A stretch of 64,000 nt of DNA from Photobacterium frigidiphilum (lineage in GTDB: Bacteria; Pseudomonadota; Gammaproteobacteria; Enterobacterales; Vibrionaceae). The translations under genes and the position numbers were made by a program. The notes under the pieces are model-generated. The model saw only the letters and a program-made list of their open reading frames with translations. It was not told the origin of the DNA and did no database searches. The DNA lies in contig NZ_PYMJ01000002.1 in assembly GCF_003025615.1 (NCBI RefSeq), forward strand, positions 1 to 64,000, read 5' to 3'. Shown here piece by piece: positions 35,322 through 44,333 of this stretch (positions are counted from its first letter, which is position 1; each line of letters starts with the position of its first letter).

Positions 35322-35786
35322 GATGAAAACCGCACGATTAAATTCAGTGCTCATTGTAATACCAAACTTCGAAAGTAACTACCCACTGAATATCTCCTTA
35401 TTTGCCTTCTATACGCTCGTTACTCAATAGTTTAAAGGATATACATCACATAATTCGCGATGAAAAAATAGACTTAAATCACAGTTGAAAACTATTATTT
35501 CACAGCGCGAAATAACGATCGGCTTGTTCAGCTTTTATTCAGCATTTTCGGTTATCTTGCAGCTTAACTTGAACGGGGAATGTACATGAAGTCATTTTTT
35601 GCTCATGTTTTTTTCCATTAAACAATTTGTATTATCCTCTATGTAGTAGAAGGTATGTCGCTGTTGCTATTGAGTTTCAGTGATATTTCAAGGAAGAAAA
35701 GAGCTGCATGATTTTGTCAGTGTGACCGCCGAATCCACAGAATCAAAGTCAGGATGAAAAAAATAACAATATTAGGATTTAAAACA
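35322..35786. other. Porin upstream region
   Basis: These 465 bases are non-coding with AT-rich stretches; the porin promoter and any ToxR/OmpR-type sites should be here. A plausible -10 TATTATCC lies near 35630, giving a leader of about 150 bases. An in-frame ATG at 35754 precedes the chosen porin start but has its ribosome site too close. Confidence 0.4.
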
Positions 35787-36815
35787 ATGAAAAAAACAGT
35801 ATTAGCAGCTCTTTTACCTGCTATGTTAGTGGCTGGCGCAGCACAAGCTGCATCCGTTTACCAAGGTGAAGACGGGTCAAATGTTGATGTTTACGGCCGT
35901 TTAGGTTTTAACATTTCAGATAAAGATTCAAAAGATACTCAAGGTAATTTTGATGGTCGTTTTGGTCTTGGTGGTTCTCAAACTGTTAACGATAAAGTAT
36001 CAGTAATTGGTTGGGCTGAATACCAAGTAAATGCAGCTGAAGGTGCCAATGCTGGTAAAGGAAATGACAGCCTAACAGCACGTTACGTGTGGGCCGGTAT
36101 TGATGCGTCTGAGTACGGTAAAATTACGGGTGGACGTGTGGCTTCTGGCCTGATCATGTTAACCGATATTGCCGATGTATTCGCTGCATCTGATGTGGCA
36201 ATTGCTCGTCAAGTAGGGGATGTTGATTCAACGGCAACACAGGTATTCCGTCAAGATGGTACATTACAGTACCAAAACAGCTTTGATGCGCTTGATGTTT
36301 CTGTTGCTTATATCTTAGGCAATGGTTCTTCTGACCTAGATGCTGCTTATAACACAGCACTTCGTTATACGTTTGACCTAGGTAATGCGGGTAAGTTAGC
36401 ACCTGTAGTTGCATACCAGTACAATAAAGGTAACGATGGCGATAAATACACGTTCTGGGGCGCAGGTACGCGTTATTACGTTGGCGATCTAATGTTAGGC
36501 GCAATGTACTCTGAAGATGAAGTTAAGCGTGATGGTTCATCGGCTAAAAGTACTGATGAAGTCTATGAGCTAACAGCCGTTTATGACTTAAATGCTGATT
36601 GGGTACTACGTGCTGGTTACCGCTCTCTTGATAACAAAGATGGCGACAACCTTGAGCTGAAAGATACAACGTTTGAAGCACAATACAAGCTAACAGATCG
36701 TTCTTCTATCTTCACGAGCTATGTATTCCGTGACGGTGACAACGGTCAATCACAAGGTTTTGCTGGTGATGCATCAGAAGACTTCTACCACTTAGGTCTA
36801 CGTTACGAGTTCTAA
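35787..36815 (+). CDS. Outer membrane porin (OmpU/OmpL/OmpH-like)
   Basis: This 342-residue protein starts at MKKTVLAALLPAML, with AGGAT about 10 bases upstream, and has a signal peptide cleaved at AQA|ASVYQ. The mature protein has the 16-strand porin pattern, beginning DGSNVDVYGRLGFNISD, with an acidic constriction-loop region and a C-terminal Phe (YHLGLRYEF) for BAM recognition. It is a general diffusion porin of the Vibrionaceae OmpU/OmpL group. A terminator follows at 36838. Confidence 0.9.
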   Translation: MKKTVLAALLPAMLVAGAAQAASVYQGEDGSNVDVYGRLGFNISDKDSKDTQGNFDGRFGLGGSQTVNDKVSVIGWAEYQVNAAEGANAGKGNDSLTARYVWAGIDASEYGKITGGRVASGLIMLTDIADVFAASDVAIARQVGDVDSTATQVFRQDGTLQYQNSFDALDVSVAYILGNGSSDLDAAYNTALRYTFDLGNAGKLAPVVAYQYNKGNDGDKYTFWGAGTRYYVGDLMLGAMYSEDEVKRDGSSAKSTDEVYELTAVYDLNADWVLRAGYRSLDNKDGDNLELKDTTFEAQYKLTDRSSIFTSYVFRDGDNGQSQGFAGDASEDFYHLGLRYEF

Positions 36816-36837
36816 TTGAACCGTTAATGTGTGATAC

Positions 36838-36866
36838 AAGGCCAGCGGTGATTCGCTGGCTTTATT
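36838..36866 (+). terminator. Terminator of the porin gene
   Basis: The stem GCCAGCG/CGCTGGC is followed by a short T-rich tail, 23 bases after the porin stop. Confidence 0.75.
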
Positions 36867-36898
36867 GTTTATTGAATATCTATTTTCAGAGAGAAAGC

Positions 36899-37540
36899 AT
36901 GATGAAAAAAATACTGTTAGCATTTACGTTGCCTTTGGTATTGGCATCACAAACTGCGATGGCAGATGTAACCTTGAAAGTGCCTGGCAATTTTGAAATT
37001 CTTGCGGCCCAGCATCTGGAAATCAAAAAAGCGACAAAAATAGTAGCACTACCAGAAGGTGATCAGCAGGTGTTGGTACGTTTTGATAGTCCTACTAATC
37101 CACATTCGACGGGGCAATCGATGGGGTATGTGTCATCGCAACCGATTTTAATTCGTTTTTCAGCGAATGATGGTGAGGTGGTTAAACTAGTTGCTCCTCG
37201 TGTTGATACCCAACAAGACGTAAAACGTTTTGCTAAGAACCCTAGTTTTGAATTAACAGATACAGCTGGCAAGTCTGTTAGTTTTGAGAGTGAAAAGTTG
37301 GTGGTATCAGGTTCTCCATTAATGGCTAACTATAATGATATTTTAGCGGTTCAAGTTGCGGCGAGTACAAAACAGACCTTGCCACAACCAGCTGTAATAA
37401 CAGCCTCTTCTCAATCTGTCTCAACGGTTGATATTAACCAATTAACGCCAGCCCAAGCAGATCAATTGATGAAAGATTTATATCAAAATGCTGACAAAAA
37501 AAGCCGCAAAGAATTTATACGTTGGGCGCTAGGTTTATAA
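36899..37540 (+). CDS. DUF2057 (YccT-like) periplasmic protein
   Basis: This 213-residue protein starts MMKKILLAFTLPLVL, with a signal peptide ending AMA|DVTLKVP. The segment DVTLKVPGNFEILAAQHLE followed by VRFDSPT marks the DUF2057/YccT family. The C-terminal part (LTPAQADQLMKDLYQNADKKSRKEFIRWAL) is a typical helical tail. Function is not well known; E. coli YccT/CsgI has been linked to curli control. Ends at a strong terminator next to the island boundary. Confidence 0.82.
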   Translation: MMKKILLAFTLPLVLASQTAMADVTLKVPGNFEILAAQHLEIKKATKIVALPEGDQQVLVRFDSPTNPHSTGQSMGYVSSQPILIRFSANDGEVVKLVAPRVDTQQDVKRFAKNPSFELTDTAGKSVSFESEKLVVSGSPLMANYNDILAVQVAASTKQTLPQPAVITASSQSVSTVDINQLTPAQADQLMKDLYQNADKKSRKEFIRWALGL

Positions 37541-37591
37541 ACTTAGAACGTTAAATTAGCGCATTTAAGCAAAGCTTTAATAATTACAAAC

Positions 37592-37629
37592 AAAAAGCCC
37601 CACAAGGTTATATCTTGCGGGGCTTTTTT
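37592..37629 (+). terminator. Terminator of the DUF2057 gene
   Basis: AAAAAGCCCC...GGGGCTTTTTT forms a strong stem with a T run. The T run is also the first base of the island's left direct repeat. Confidence 0.9.
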
Positions 37630-37684
37630 CGTGGTATCTGTAAGTAAGATGACACTTCATTGATGCGCCGAGTGAAAAAGGTAT
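37624..37684. repeat. Left direct repeat: orphan fragment of pgtA
   Basis: Read on the minus strand it encodes RINEVSSYLQIPRKK, the recognition-helix region of PgtA. It matches 55043-55102 with three substitutions and one extra base; the last 41 bases are identical. No other part of pgtA is present here; the sequence passes straight into the DUF2057 terminator. Confidence 0.85.
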
Positions 37685-37729
37685 TACATATTAGAAAGCA
37701 TTTTTACATGGAGTTTAATGTTTACAAAC

Positions 37730-37796
37730 CTTATGACATTTCTATTGATCAACATCTCAATTACGATCAATATTGATTTACTTGGTTTGTCATAAG
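37730..37796. promoter_or_regulatory. Nested inverted repeats upstream of yhfZ copy 1
   Basis: Outer arms CTTATGACA (37730-37738) and TGTCATAAG (37788-37796) are perfect, and inner arms ATTGATC (37744-37750) and GATCAAT (37765-37771) are also perfect. They lie 39-105 bases before the yhfZ start, where an autoregulatory operator would be expected. This arrangement is absent upstream of copy 2. Confidence 0.5.
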
Positions 37797-37834
37797 CGTA
37801 TTATTTAAATATTCAAGAAAGTGAAGATTTAAAT

Positions 37835-38731
37835 ATGTCCAAGCAATACATAAAAAAAGAAGGTGCCGCAGTCATCAATATTGCTCGATATTTGATGTCA
37901 CAAAAAGAAGGTGCCCGTTTACGTACCATTGATTCGCTGGCTGAAGAGTTCGAGCTGTCGGTTGGCTTAGTTCAGAAAGCCCTGAAAAAGATTGAAGCGG
38001 ATGGGGTGATAGCCCTTTCACGGCAAGGCCGCAATGGCACTTATATTTCTCGCTTAGACAGTGAAAAAATTGTCCGTCTGGCGGGGCTAGGTCACGTCGT
38101 GTGTGCCATGCCGCTGCCTTACATCAAACATTCAGAAGGATTGGCTAGCGGATTAAAAGCCCAGATGAGCAGCTTACCGTTGTATTTTGCCCACATGCGA
38201 GGTGCCGGCGTTAGAGCTAAATTATTAAGCTCCGGTGTACATGATATTGCCATTATGTCAAAGCTTGCAGCACAGAGTTACAGCGACGGTTTGACGGTTG
38301 CTGTGAATTTGGGAAAGAACTCCTATTCGCACGATCACAGGGTGATTTACCGTAAGGGCGAATATGGTGGCATCCGCCGTGTTGGCGTCGACTCGGATTC
38401 TCCTGACCAGCAGATCCTGACCAAACAGGCTTTTCCGGATCAAGACATTGACATTGTCGAAATCAATTACGGTGATAGTTTGGTCCATTTGGCTAGCAGA
38501 AATATAGATGCAGTGATTTGGCTGACGGAAGCAATAGATATGGATAACGTCGGTCTGGCAGAAAAATCGCTTAATCATATTCCCCAGTGTGAAATGGCCT
38601 CTGAGGCAGTACTACTGGTTCGAAATGAAGCACCGCATATTAAGGCACTCTTGAGAAATTTAATCAACAAGGATGCCCTGAATTCTCATCAGAAAAAAGT
38701 CGTGACAGGCGAAATAACGCCGAGCTATTAG
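37835..38731 (+). CDS. yhfZ: YhfZ-type GntR-like regulator, copy 1
   Basis: This 298-residue protein has an N-terminal winged HTH (about 10-70, RTIDSLAEEFELSVGLVQKALKKIE... with a following wing). A YhfZ C-terminal domain resembling periplasmic-binding folds (about 85-290, GLASGLKAQM, LLSSGVHDIAIMSKLAA) probably senses a ligand. It is the first gene of the yhf cluster and likely its regulator. Copy 2 at 50975 is about 96% identical. Confidence 0.88.
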   Translation: MSKQYIKKEGAAVINIARYLMSQKEGARLRTIDSLAEEFELSVGLVQKALKKIEADGVIALSRQGRNGTYISRLDSEKIVRLAGLGHVVCAMPLPYIKHSEGLASGLKAQMSSLPLYFAHMRGAGVRAKLLSSGVHDIAIMSKLAAQSYSDGLTVAVNLGKNSYSHDHRVIYRKGEYGGIRRVGVDSDSPDQQILTKQAFPDQDIDIVEINYGDSLVHLASRNIDAVIWLTEAIDMDNVGLAEKSLNHIPQCEMASEAVLLVRNEAPHIKALLRNLINKDALNSHQKKVVTGEITPSY

Positions 38732-38750
38732 TAAAAAATCAGGAGGAATA

Positions 38751-39107
38751 ATGCAGCAAAGGTTAGCCTTACTTAAGGATGCGGGGGTGATATCCCAAGT
38801 CGCTCATGACGGAACGGTAAAAGCCGTTGATCTGCTGGTATCCGAATGGCAGTTGGACACGTCAACAGAGCAATTACAGATGGCCATGACGCATCTTGCA
38901 CGCGCAACGGATCGTATTCTTTCCGATCAACCTATCACGCAAGGTCTGGACGAAGATATTCTTGCTGAGATCATCAGCGACGATGACTTCCCAGTGATTC
39001 AGGCGACGAACAGGCAAATCCTCGGCGGCTTTGGTATCGAACAGGCTCCGGATGCGGAAAATACATTCTTTCTCAGTAACCTTTTCTCGCTTTATTGCGC
39101 GAAATAA
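38751..39107 (+). CDS. yhfY: YhfY-type PRD-domain protein
   Basis: This 118-residue protein is essentially one PTS regulation domain (PRD): AMTHLARATDRILSDQPI with the conserved His and Arg. PRDs are phosphorylated by PTS proteins, so YhfY may tie the cluster to PTS activity. AGGAGGAATA precedes the ATG, a near-ideal ribosome site. In copy 2 of the cluster the same gene is deleted internally. Confidence 0.85.
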   Translation: MQQRLALLKDAGVISQVAHDGTVKAVDLLVSEWQLDTSTEQLQMAMTHLARATDRILSDQPITQGLDEDILAEIISDDDFPVIQATNRQILGGFGIEQAPDAENTFFLSNLFSLYCAK

Positions 39108-39131
39108 ATAGTGACGGGAAAATAGACCAAT

Positions 39132-40007
39132 ATGATTGACGATAGCGGTTACACCTATGTTCACGAACACCTGCATATTGATTTATCGCCACAAAAAGGC
39201 GATGTCGACTGCAGGCTGGATCAGTACGATCTGATCAAAGAAGAGCTGTTGCAACTCAAGTTACGCGGTGTATTCAACATCGTAGAAGTGACTAATCGTT
39301 TTATGGGGAGAAATCATCATTTTATTGAAGATTTAATGACTGATACCGGAATGAATATCTTGCTCTCTACGGGTTACTACATCGATGGTTTTTTTCCACC
39401 CGAGCTGCACGCTCTGTCGGCACAGGAGATCTGCCGCGAGATGGTGGGTGAAATCGAAAATGGCATTGACGGAAGTGATTTGAAAGCCAGCTTAATCGGT
39501 GAAATCGGCAGCAGTGAGAACACGTTTACCGACATAGAGAAAAAAGTATTTGAAGCTGCCGCTTATGCCCACCTAGAAACAGGCCGTCCAATCTCTACTC
39601 ACCAGTCGATGAGCTCCATGGGCCGCCAGCAGGTAATGTGGCTGAAGCAGCATGGCGTCAACATGAATAATGTGACGATCGGCCACTGCGATCTGAAAGA
39701 CAACGTAGATGACATTATCTGGCTTATTGATCAGGGCTGCTATGTGCAGTTCGACACGATCGGCAAAAACGGCTATTACCCAGATACCAAACGTGTAGAC
39801 ATGCTGGAAGTGCTATCTGAACGCGGTTATTTAGAGCGGGTCATGCTTTCCATGGACATCACTCGGCGGTCTCACCTGAAAGCAAATGGCGGTCTTGGTT
39901 TTTGCTACCTGATGGATGTATTCATCCCCATGCTACGAGAGCGTGGAATTAGCCAGCAAGAGATAGACACCATGCTAAAACACAATCCCAGCCAGCTATT
40001 TGGCTAA
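39132..40007 (+). CDS. php: Phosphotriesterase homology protein Php (YhfV), copy 1
   Basis: This 291-residue amidohydrolase-type TIM barrel has metal motifs HEHLHIDLS, GEIGSSEN, STHQSMSSMG, IGHCDLKDN and MDITRRSH in the order seen in E. coli Php, whose structure shows a two-zinc site. The true substrate of Php is unknown; a phosphorylated or lactone-like compound is likely. Copy 2 (52011) differs at about eight residues. Confidence 0.92.
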   Translation: MIDDSGYTYVHEHLHIDLSPQKGDVDCRLDQYDLIKEELLQLKLRGVFNIVEVTNRFMGRNHHFIEDLMTDTGMNILLSTGYYIDGFFPPELHALSAQEICREMVGEIENGIDGSDLKASLIGEIGSSENTFTDIEKKVFEAAAYAHLETGRPISTHQSMSSMGRQQVMWLKQHGVNMNNVTIGHCDLKDNVDDIIWLIDQGCYVQFDTIGKNGYYPDTKRVDMLEVLSERGYLERVMLSMDITRRSHLKANGGLGFCYLMDVFIPMLRERGISQQEIDTMLKHNPSQLFG

Positions 40008-40023
40008 ATAAAGAGGTTAGCGT

Positions 40024-40383
40024 ATGAAACAAATTGGTATTGCAGGTTTGCAGCGTGAACAGATAAAAGAGCAAATTGACGCCACCGCGCCAGGTGCTTT
40101 TAACTGCCACATTCTGAACGACATGGAGGCGGCCATGCAAGTGAAATCCGGCCAGCTGGATTATTATATCGGTTGCTGTAATACGGGGGCAGGCGCGGCG
40201 TTATCCATGGCAATCGCGATCATTGGTTATCCGCAGAGCTGCACCATAGCCAAGCCATCTATTCAAGCGAAACCAGACGAAGTCGAGCGTTTTGTCGATG
40301 AGGGAAAGGTGGCTTTCGGACTTTCCATTGAACATGTTGAACACGCCATTCCCATGCTCATTTCTATCCTCTCTAAGAAGTAA
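40024..40383 (+). CDS. yhfU: YhfU (DUF2620) protein, copy 1
   Basis: This 119-residue protein (MKQIGIAGLQREQIKEQID, then NDMEAAMQVKSGQLDYYIG, CNTGAGAALSMAIAIIGY and EHVEHAIPMLI) matches E. coli YhfU along its whole length. DUF2620 proteins are small and occur beside YhfT-type transporters. Their role is unknown; a subunit or regulator of the transporter is plausible. Copy 2 differs at one residue. Confidence 0.9.
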   Translation: MKQIGIAGLQREQIKEQIDATAPGAFNCHILNDMEAAMQVKSGQLDYYIGCCNTGAGAALSMAIAIIGYPQSCTIAKPSIQAKPDEVERFVDEGKVAFGLSIEHVEHAIPMLISILSKK

Positions 40384-40392
40384 GGACATAAC

Positions 40393-41694
40393 ATGGATGT
40401 TGTACATTTAGGGTTAGTTGCATCGCTCTGCGCCATGACGGCAATAGTTGCTAATATGAGCGCGGCAGTATTCCATGATGGTATCCGTCCCATCCTTCCT
40501 CAGCTCGTTGAAGGTAATATGACAAGGCGAGATGCGGGCTCTGTTGCATTTGGCTTATCTATCGGCTTCGTTGCCTCGGTAGGGATTTCATTTACCCTTT
40601 CAACGGGTTTGCTCAATCCTTGGCTACTCTTTTTACCCACAGATATTCTTGGCGTGATGATCGGCAGCCGCGTATTGGCCGGGCTGGCTGGTGGCTTGTG
40701 GGGGATATTGGTGGTCACATCACTTTCGGCAGTCAATACCGTATTAACCGGGTTGCCGATCGATGCTTTAGGTGCACTGGCCGAACTGGGTACCCCGGTA
40801 ATGTCGGCATTCGCTTTGTTCCCGCTGCTTGCTATTTTCTATCAATTTGGTTGGCGATCTGGGGCTGTGGCAGCCATTGTTGTTATTATTTCCCGTCTGT
40901 TGGTCATGAAATACACTGCGATCTATCCTGAATCTATCCAGATCTTCATTGGTATGGTCATGTTAGTCGGTATCGCAATCCGAAAAGATCTGAATGACAG
41001 GAAAAACGGGATATCACCACCCGATATGTCAGGTATGCACAGCCTGTTTGACGAACGCACCAAGCGCATCGTCAAAAACCTGCCTTTCCTTGCAGTTACC
41101 GGTGCCCTGATTGCTGCAGTGACGAATGCCGGTATTTTTGCTGGCTCGGAAGTGTCCATCTACTCACTGGCCGAGGCATACAAACTGACCGATCCGGTTG
41201 CTCAAGATGCCGCGATGAAGCAGGTAGCATTGTCTGAGTTTATGCGCGGTCTTGGATTTATCCCGCTGATAGCGACCACGGCTCTCACGACTGGAGTTTA
41301 CGGTGTCGTCGGTATGACCTTTGTGTTCGTTGCTGGCTACCTTGCTCCAAGTGTTCCCGTTGCAGCAGCATTGGGTGCTGTCATTATTTGTGCTGAAGTT
41401 TTCTTGCTACGGGGGATAGGTGGTTTCCTAGAGCAATTCCCCTCTATCCGTAATTCTTCAGATAACATTCGCAACTCAATGAATACTCTAATGGAATTTG
41501 CATTGTTGATTGGTGGTGTGCTGGCAGTGATGAAAATGGGTTCAACAACCGGGTTCACCATCTTCGCCATTCTCTACTACCTCAATGAAGTTATGGGTCG
41601 ACCAATACTCAAAATAGCAGCGCCTGCTGTTGCAGCGATCTTGACTGGTTTTGTCCTTAATATGCTGTATTTAATGGGACTTTTCGCAATTTAA
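40393..41694 (+). CDS. yhfT: YhfT-type membrane transporter, copy 1
   Basis: This 433-residue protein has about 11 hydrophobic segments. Motifs such as GIRPILPQLVEGNMTRR, LPTDILGVMIGSRVLAGLAGGLWG and EQFPSIRNSSDNIRNSMNTLMEFALLIGG match E. coli YhfT, a predicted inner-membrane transporter. It is presumably the importer for the substrate of the cluster. Overall it is about 88% identical to copy 2, clearly lower than its neighbours. Confidence 0.88.
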   Translation: MDVVHLGLVASLCAMTAIVANMSAAVFHDGIRPILPQLVEGNMTRRDAGSVAFGLSIGFVASVGISFTLSTGLLNPWLLFLPTDILGVMIGSRVLAGLAGGLWGILVVTSLSAVNTVLTGLPIDALGALAELGTPVMSAFALFPLLAIFYQFGWRSGAVAAIVVIISRLLVMKYTAIYPESIQIFIGMVMLVGIAIRKDLNDRKNGISPPDMSGMHSLFDERTKRIVKNLPFLAVTGALIAAVTNAGIFAGSEVSIYSLAEAYKLTDPVAQDAAMKQVALSEFMRGLGFIPLIATTALTTGVYGVVGMTFVFVAGYLAPSVPVAAALGAVIICAEVFLLRGIGGFLEQFPSIRNSSDNIRNSMNTLMEFALLIGGVLAVMKMGSTTGFTIFAILYYLNEVMGRPILKIAAPAVAAILTGFVLNMLYLMGLFAI

Positions 41695-41701
41695 CCTCAA
41701 A

Positions 41702-41747
41702 TAAGAGTTCGCTCATCTCCCCCTAAGCAACAACGAGCGAACTCTTA
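41702..41747. promoter_or_regulatory. Long hairpin between yhfT and yhfX
   Basis: Arms TAAGAGTTCGCTC and GAGCGAACTCTTA pair over 13 bases around a 20-base loop. There is no T run, so it is more likely an operator or mRNA-stability hairpin than a terminator. The downstream copy after 54573 retains it with one substitution. Confidence 0.65.
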
Positions 41748-41768
41748 CCTCTTAAGAAGGTTTTCTTT

Positions 41769-42950
41769 ATGTTTCTAACTGCCCTAAAAAAGCAGAACCC
41801 GGCACTTATAGATACTGCCGCCGATTACTTAAGGAAAGGCAGGTTATTACCTGATACCTATGTCATTGACGTTGATCAGTTCAAAGCCAATGCCAATCGC
41901 ATCAAAGCCAAAGCGGATGAGCTGGGTATCAAGCTTTATGCCATGACCAAGCAGATCGGGCGCAATCCGGAACTTGCCCGGATATTGGTAGAGGAGTGTC
42001 AGTACCAAGGTATCGTCTGCGTCGACTTTAAGGAGGCTCGTCAACTAGCTGGAGCTGGAATAAAAATAGCCCATATCGGACATCTGGTTCAGCCGCCAAG
42101 CGGTATGGTTACTTCTATAGTCGAAAATATTCAACCTGAAGTGATCACCGTCTACTCGTTGGATAAGGCCCGGGAAATATCTGCTGCGGCAGTCAATGCG
42201 AACAGAACACAAGGGATTTTGCTTAAATTTTACCGAGTGGATGATCACATGTACGTGAATCAGGAATCAGGCTTCCCTTTCGAGCTATTGGAACAGGTTC
42301 TTGCAGCGATAACCGCCTTACCAAATATCAAGCTAGTGGGGTTAACGCATTTCCCTTGCTTTTTATACAACACTAAAACCAACATGACAGAGCCCACGGT
42401 GAATCTGATCACCTTGAGATTAGCCGCGGATAAGGCTAAATCGTTGGGATATGCCATTGAACAATTAAACGGCCCATCGTCGACAAGCTGTGAAACACTT
42501 CCTATGCTGGCGGAATACGGGGGCACGCACGGTGAACCCGGACATGCGCTGACAGGTACCACACCCGCGAATCAGGATGGCAGTCAGCCTGAAAAGATTG
42601 CGATGCTCTATCTTAGTGAGGTTTCACATCATTATGGAGAGCACAGTTACTGCTACGGTGGCGGCTATTACCGTAGGGGTAACCTTGTTTCGGCATTGGT
42701 TTGGCAAGACGAAAACGGCCAAGCGGAGCAGGAGATGATCGTTCCCGTTAGCAACGATGACGATTCAAATATTGATTATCACTTAAAACTTGAGGGGAAC
42801 TTCGCTATTGGCTCGTCAGTGGTTATGGCATTCCGCACTCAAATATTCGTCACCCGTAGCGATGTTGCGCTTATTTCCGGTATTTCGCAGGGTGCTCCGC
42901 AGTTAGTGGGCGTTTATGACTCTTTAGGCAATGAGGTGTTTCATGGCTAG
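41769..42950 (+). CDS. yhfX: YhfX-type PLP-dependent alanine-racemase-like protein
   Basis: This 393-residue protein has a fold-type III N-terminus (YVIDVDQFKANANRI... then KLYAMTKQIGRN with the PLP Lys), LTHFPCFLYN, GGTHGEPGHALTGT and SYCYGGGYYRRG, all closely matching E. coli YhfX. It is likely a PLP enzyme acting on an amino acid or amino-sugar-like compound. Its last eight bases overlap yhfW. Copy 2 retains only a scrap of this gene. Confidence 0.9.
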   Translation: MFLTALKKQNPALIDTAADYLRKGRLLPDTYVIDVDQFKANANRIKAKADELGIKLYAMTKQIGRNPELARILVEECQYQGIVCVDFKEARQLAGAGIKIAHIGHLVQPPSGMVTSIVENIQPEVITVYSLDKAREISAAAVNANRTQGILLKFYRVDDHMYVNQESGFPFELLEQVLAAITALPNIKLVGLTHFPCFLYNTKTNMTEPTVNLITLRLAADKAKSLGYAIEQLNGPSSTSCETLPMLAEYGGTHGEPGHALTGTTPANQDGSQPEKIAMLYLSEVSHHYGEHSYCYGGGYYRRGNLVSALVWQDENGQAEQEMIVPVSNDDDSNIDYHLKLEGNFAIGSSVVMAFRTQIFVTRSDVALISGISQGAPQLVGVYDSLGNEVFHG

Positions 42951-44169
42951 ATTTATCGTGGTGGTATTAGATGGTTTCGGTGTCGGTGAAATGCCAGATG
43001 TACCAGTGGTGCGTCCTCAGGATACTGGTGCTAGTACCGCAGAAAAATTACTCAATCATTTCCCGCTAAAAGAGCTTCCAACGCTTGAAAAGCTTGGGCT
43101 AATTAATGTCGTGGGCGAAACCAAATCGGTAATGGAAGCAAATCCTGATGCGAACTGGGGCCAGGCATGGCTTGCACATGAAGGTGGAGACACTTTCATG
43201 GGCCACCAAGAGATCATGGGTACACTTCCCAAACCGCCAGTTGTCCTGCCATTTCAGCAGTCGATTGATGCCATAGAACAAGCATTACTGAAAAATAACT
43301 ATCAGGTTAGTCGGTTGGGAAAACCCGGATTGCAAGTTCTTATCGTGAATGATTGCGTCGTGGTGGGTGACAATCTTGAAGCTGACTTGGGTCAGGTATA
43401 CAACTTGACGGCAAATTTTTCTCAAATTAGTTTCGATCAAGTTAAGCAGATTGGCCAAGTGGTGCGCTCGGCCAATGGGGTCGGCCGCAATATCGCCTTC
43501 GGCGGTTTTGTCGACTCTATGCGGCAGATCCTTAATGCCATCGAAACCAAGGCTGATCTAAATGGCGAAGTTAAATACATAGGTGTCAACGCGCCAGATT
43601 CCGGTACTTATGACAACGGATTTCAGGTGGTTCATTTGGGCTATGGCGTAGATGCTGCCACACAGGTTCCGCAAAAACTGAACGAAGTGGGTATCCATAC
43701 TTACCTGTACGGCAAAGTCGCCGATATTGTCCAGAATGAAACTGGCACCTCTTACCTTTCAGTCGTCGACACTGAGAGGGTATTTGAGCTAATGCATCAG
43801 GATTTGCAGCAGCAAACGACAGGCTTTTTCTGCGCCAATATTCAGGAAACTGATTTATCCGGACATCTACAGGATCCGCGTCAGTACTGGAAAATACTTG
43901 AGAAATCAGACAAGGGGTTAGAACAGGTTATCTCGCTGATGGAAAACGATGATGTGTTGGTGGTAATGGCTGATCACGGCAATGACCCATTCATCGGCCA
44001 TACCCGGCACACACGGGAACAGGTGCCCTTGTTGGTGTATCACAAGCACACTCAGGGCGTTGAGGTGGGGACAAGAACCACACTTGCCGATGTGGGCGCC
44101 AGTGTCACGGCATTTTTTGGTGCGGGGTTGCCCGTAAGCGGAAGCTCGTTCCTTTCTCTTATTAAATAG
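42943..44169 (+). CDS. yhfW: YhfW-type phosphopentomutase-like protein
   Basis: This 408-residue alkaline phosphatase superfamily protein has VVLDGFGVGEMPDV at the start, DTFMGHQEIMGT with the presumed phosphorylated Thr, and VMADHGNDPFIGHTRHTREQVP at the C-terminal metal site. This is the phosphopentomutase/DeoB-type pattern and matches E. coli YhfW. GAGGTG lies four bases before the ATG. Together with YhfX and Php it suggests a pathway that uses a phosphorylated sugar-like intermediate. Confidence 0.88.
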   Translation: MARFIVVVLDGFGVGEMPDVPVVRPQDTGASTAEKLLNHFPLKELPTLEKLGLINVVGETKSVMEANPDANWGQAWLAHEGGDTFMGHQEIMGTLPKPPVVLPFQQSIDAIEQALLKNNYQVSRLGKPGLQVLIVNDCVVVGDNLEADLGQVYNLTANFSQISFDQVKQIGQVVRSANGVGRNIAFGGFVDSMRQILNAIETKADLNGEVKYIGVNAPDSGTYDNGFQVVHLGYGVDAATQVPQKLNEVGIHTYLYGKVADIVQNETGTSYLSVVDTERVFELMHQDLQQQTTGFFCANIQETDLSGHLQDPRQYWKILEKSDKGLEQVISLMENDDVLVVMADHGNDPFIGHTRHTREQVPLLVYHKHTQGVEVGTRTTLADVGASVTAFFGAGLPVSGSSFLSLIK

Positions 44170-44333
44170 AATTATGCAACAGCAAAAGGTCAGAGAACGT
44201 ATATCAGCCTCAAATGTGCGACCGGCTGCAACGTCTTTGTAAAGATAAAACACCGTGCCCAATAATTGTTATTGGGGCTAAAACTTGGGCCTACGCCCTA
44301 ATTAAGTGCAACAACAATGACAAGGATAGAACG

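Noticed and set aside
38258..38578. Antisense frame in yhfZ conserved in both copies (also 51398-51718)
   Set aside because: Conservation follows from duplication of the coding strand; no start signal or codon bias supports an antisense gene.
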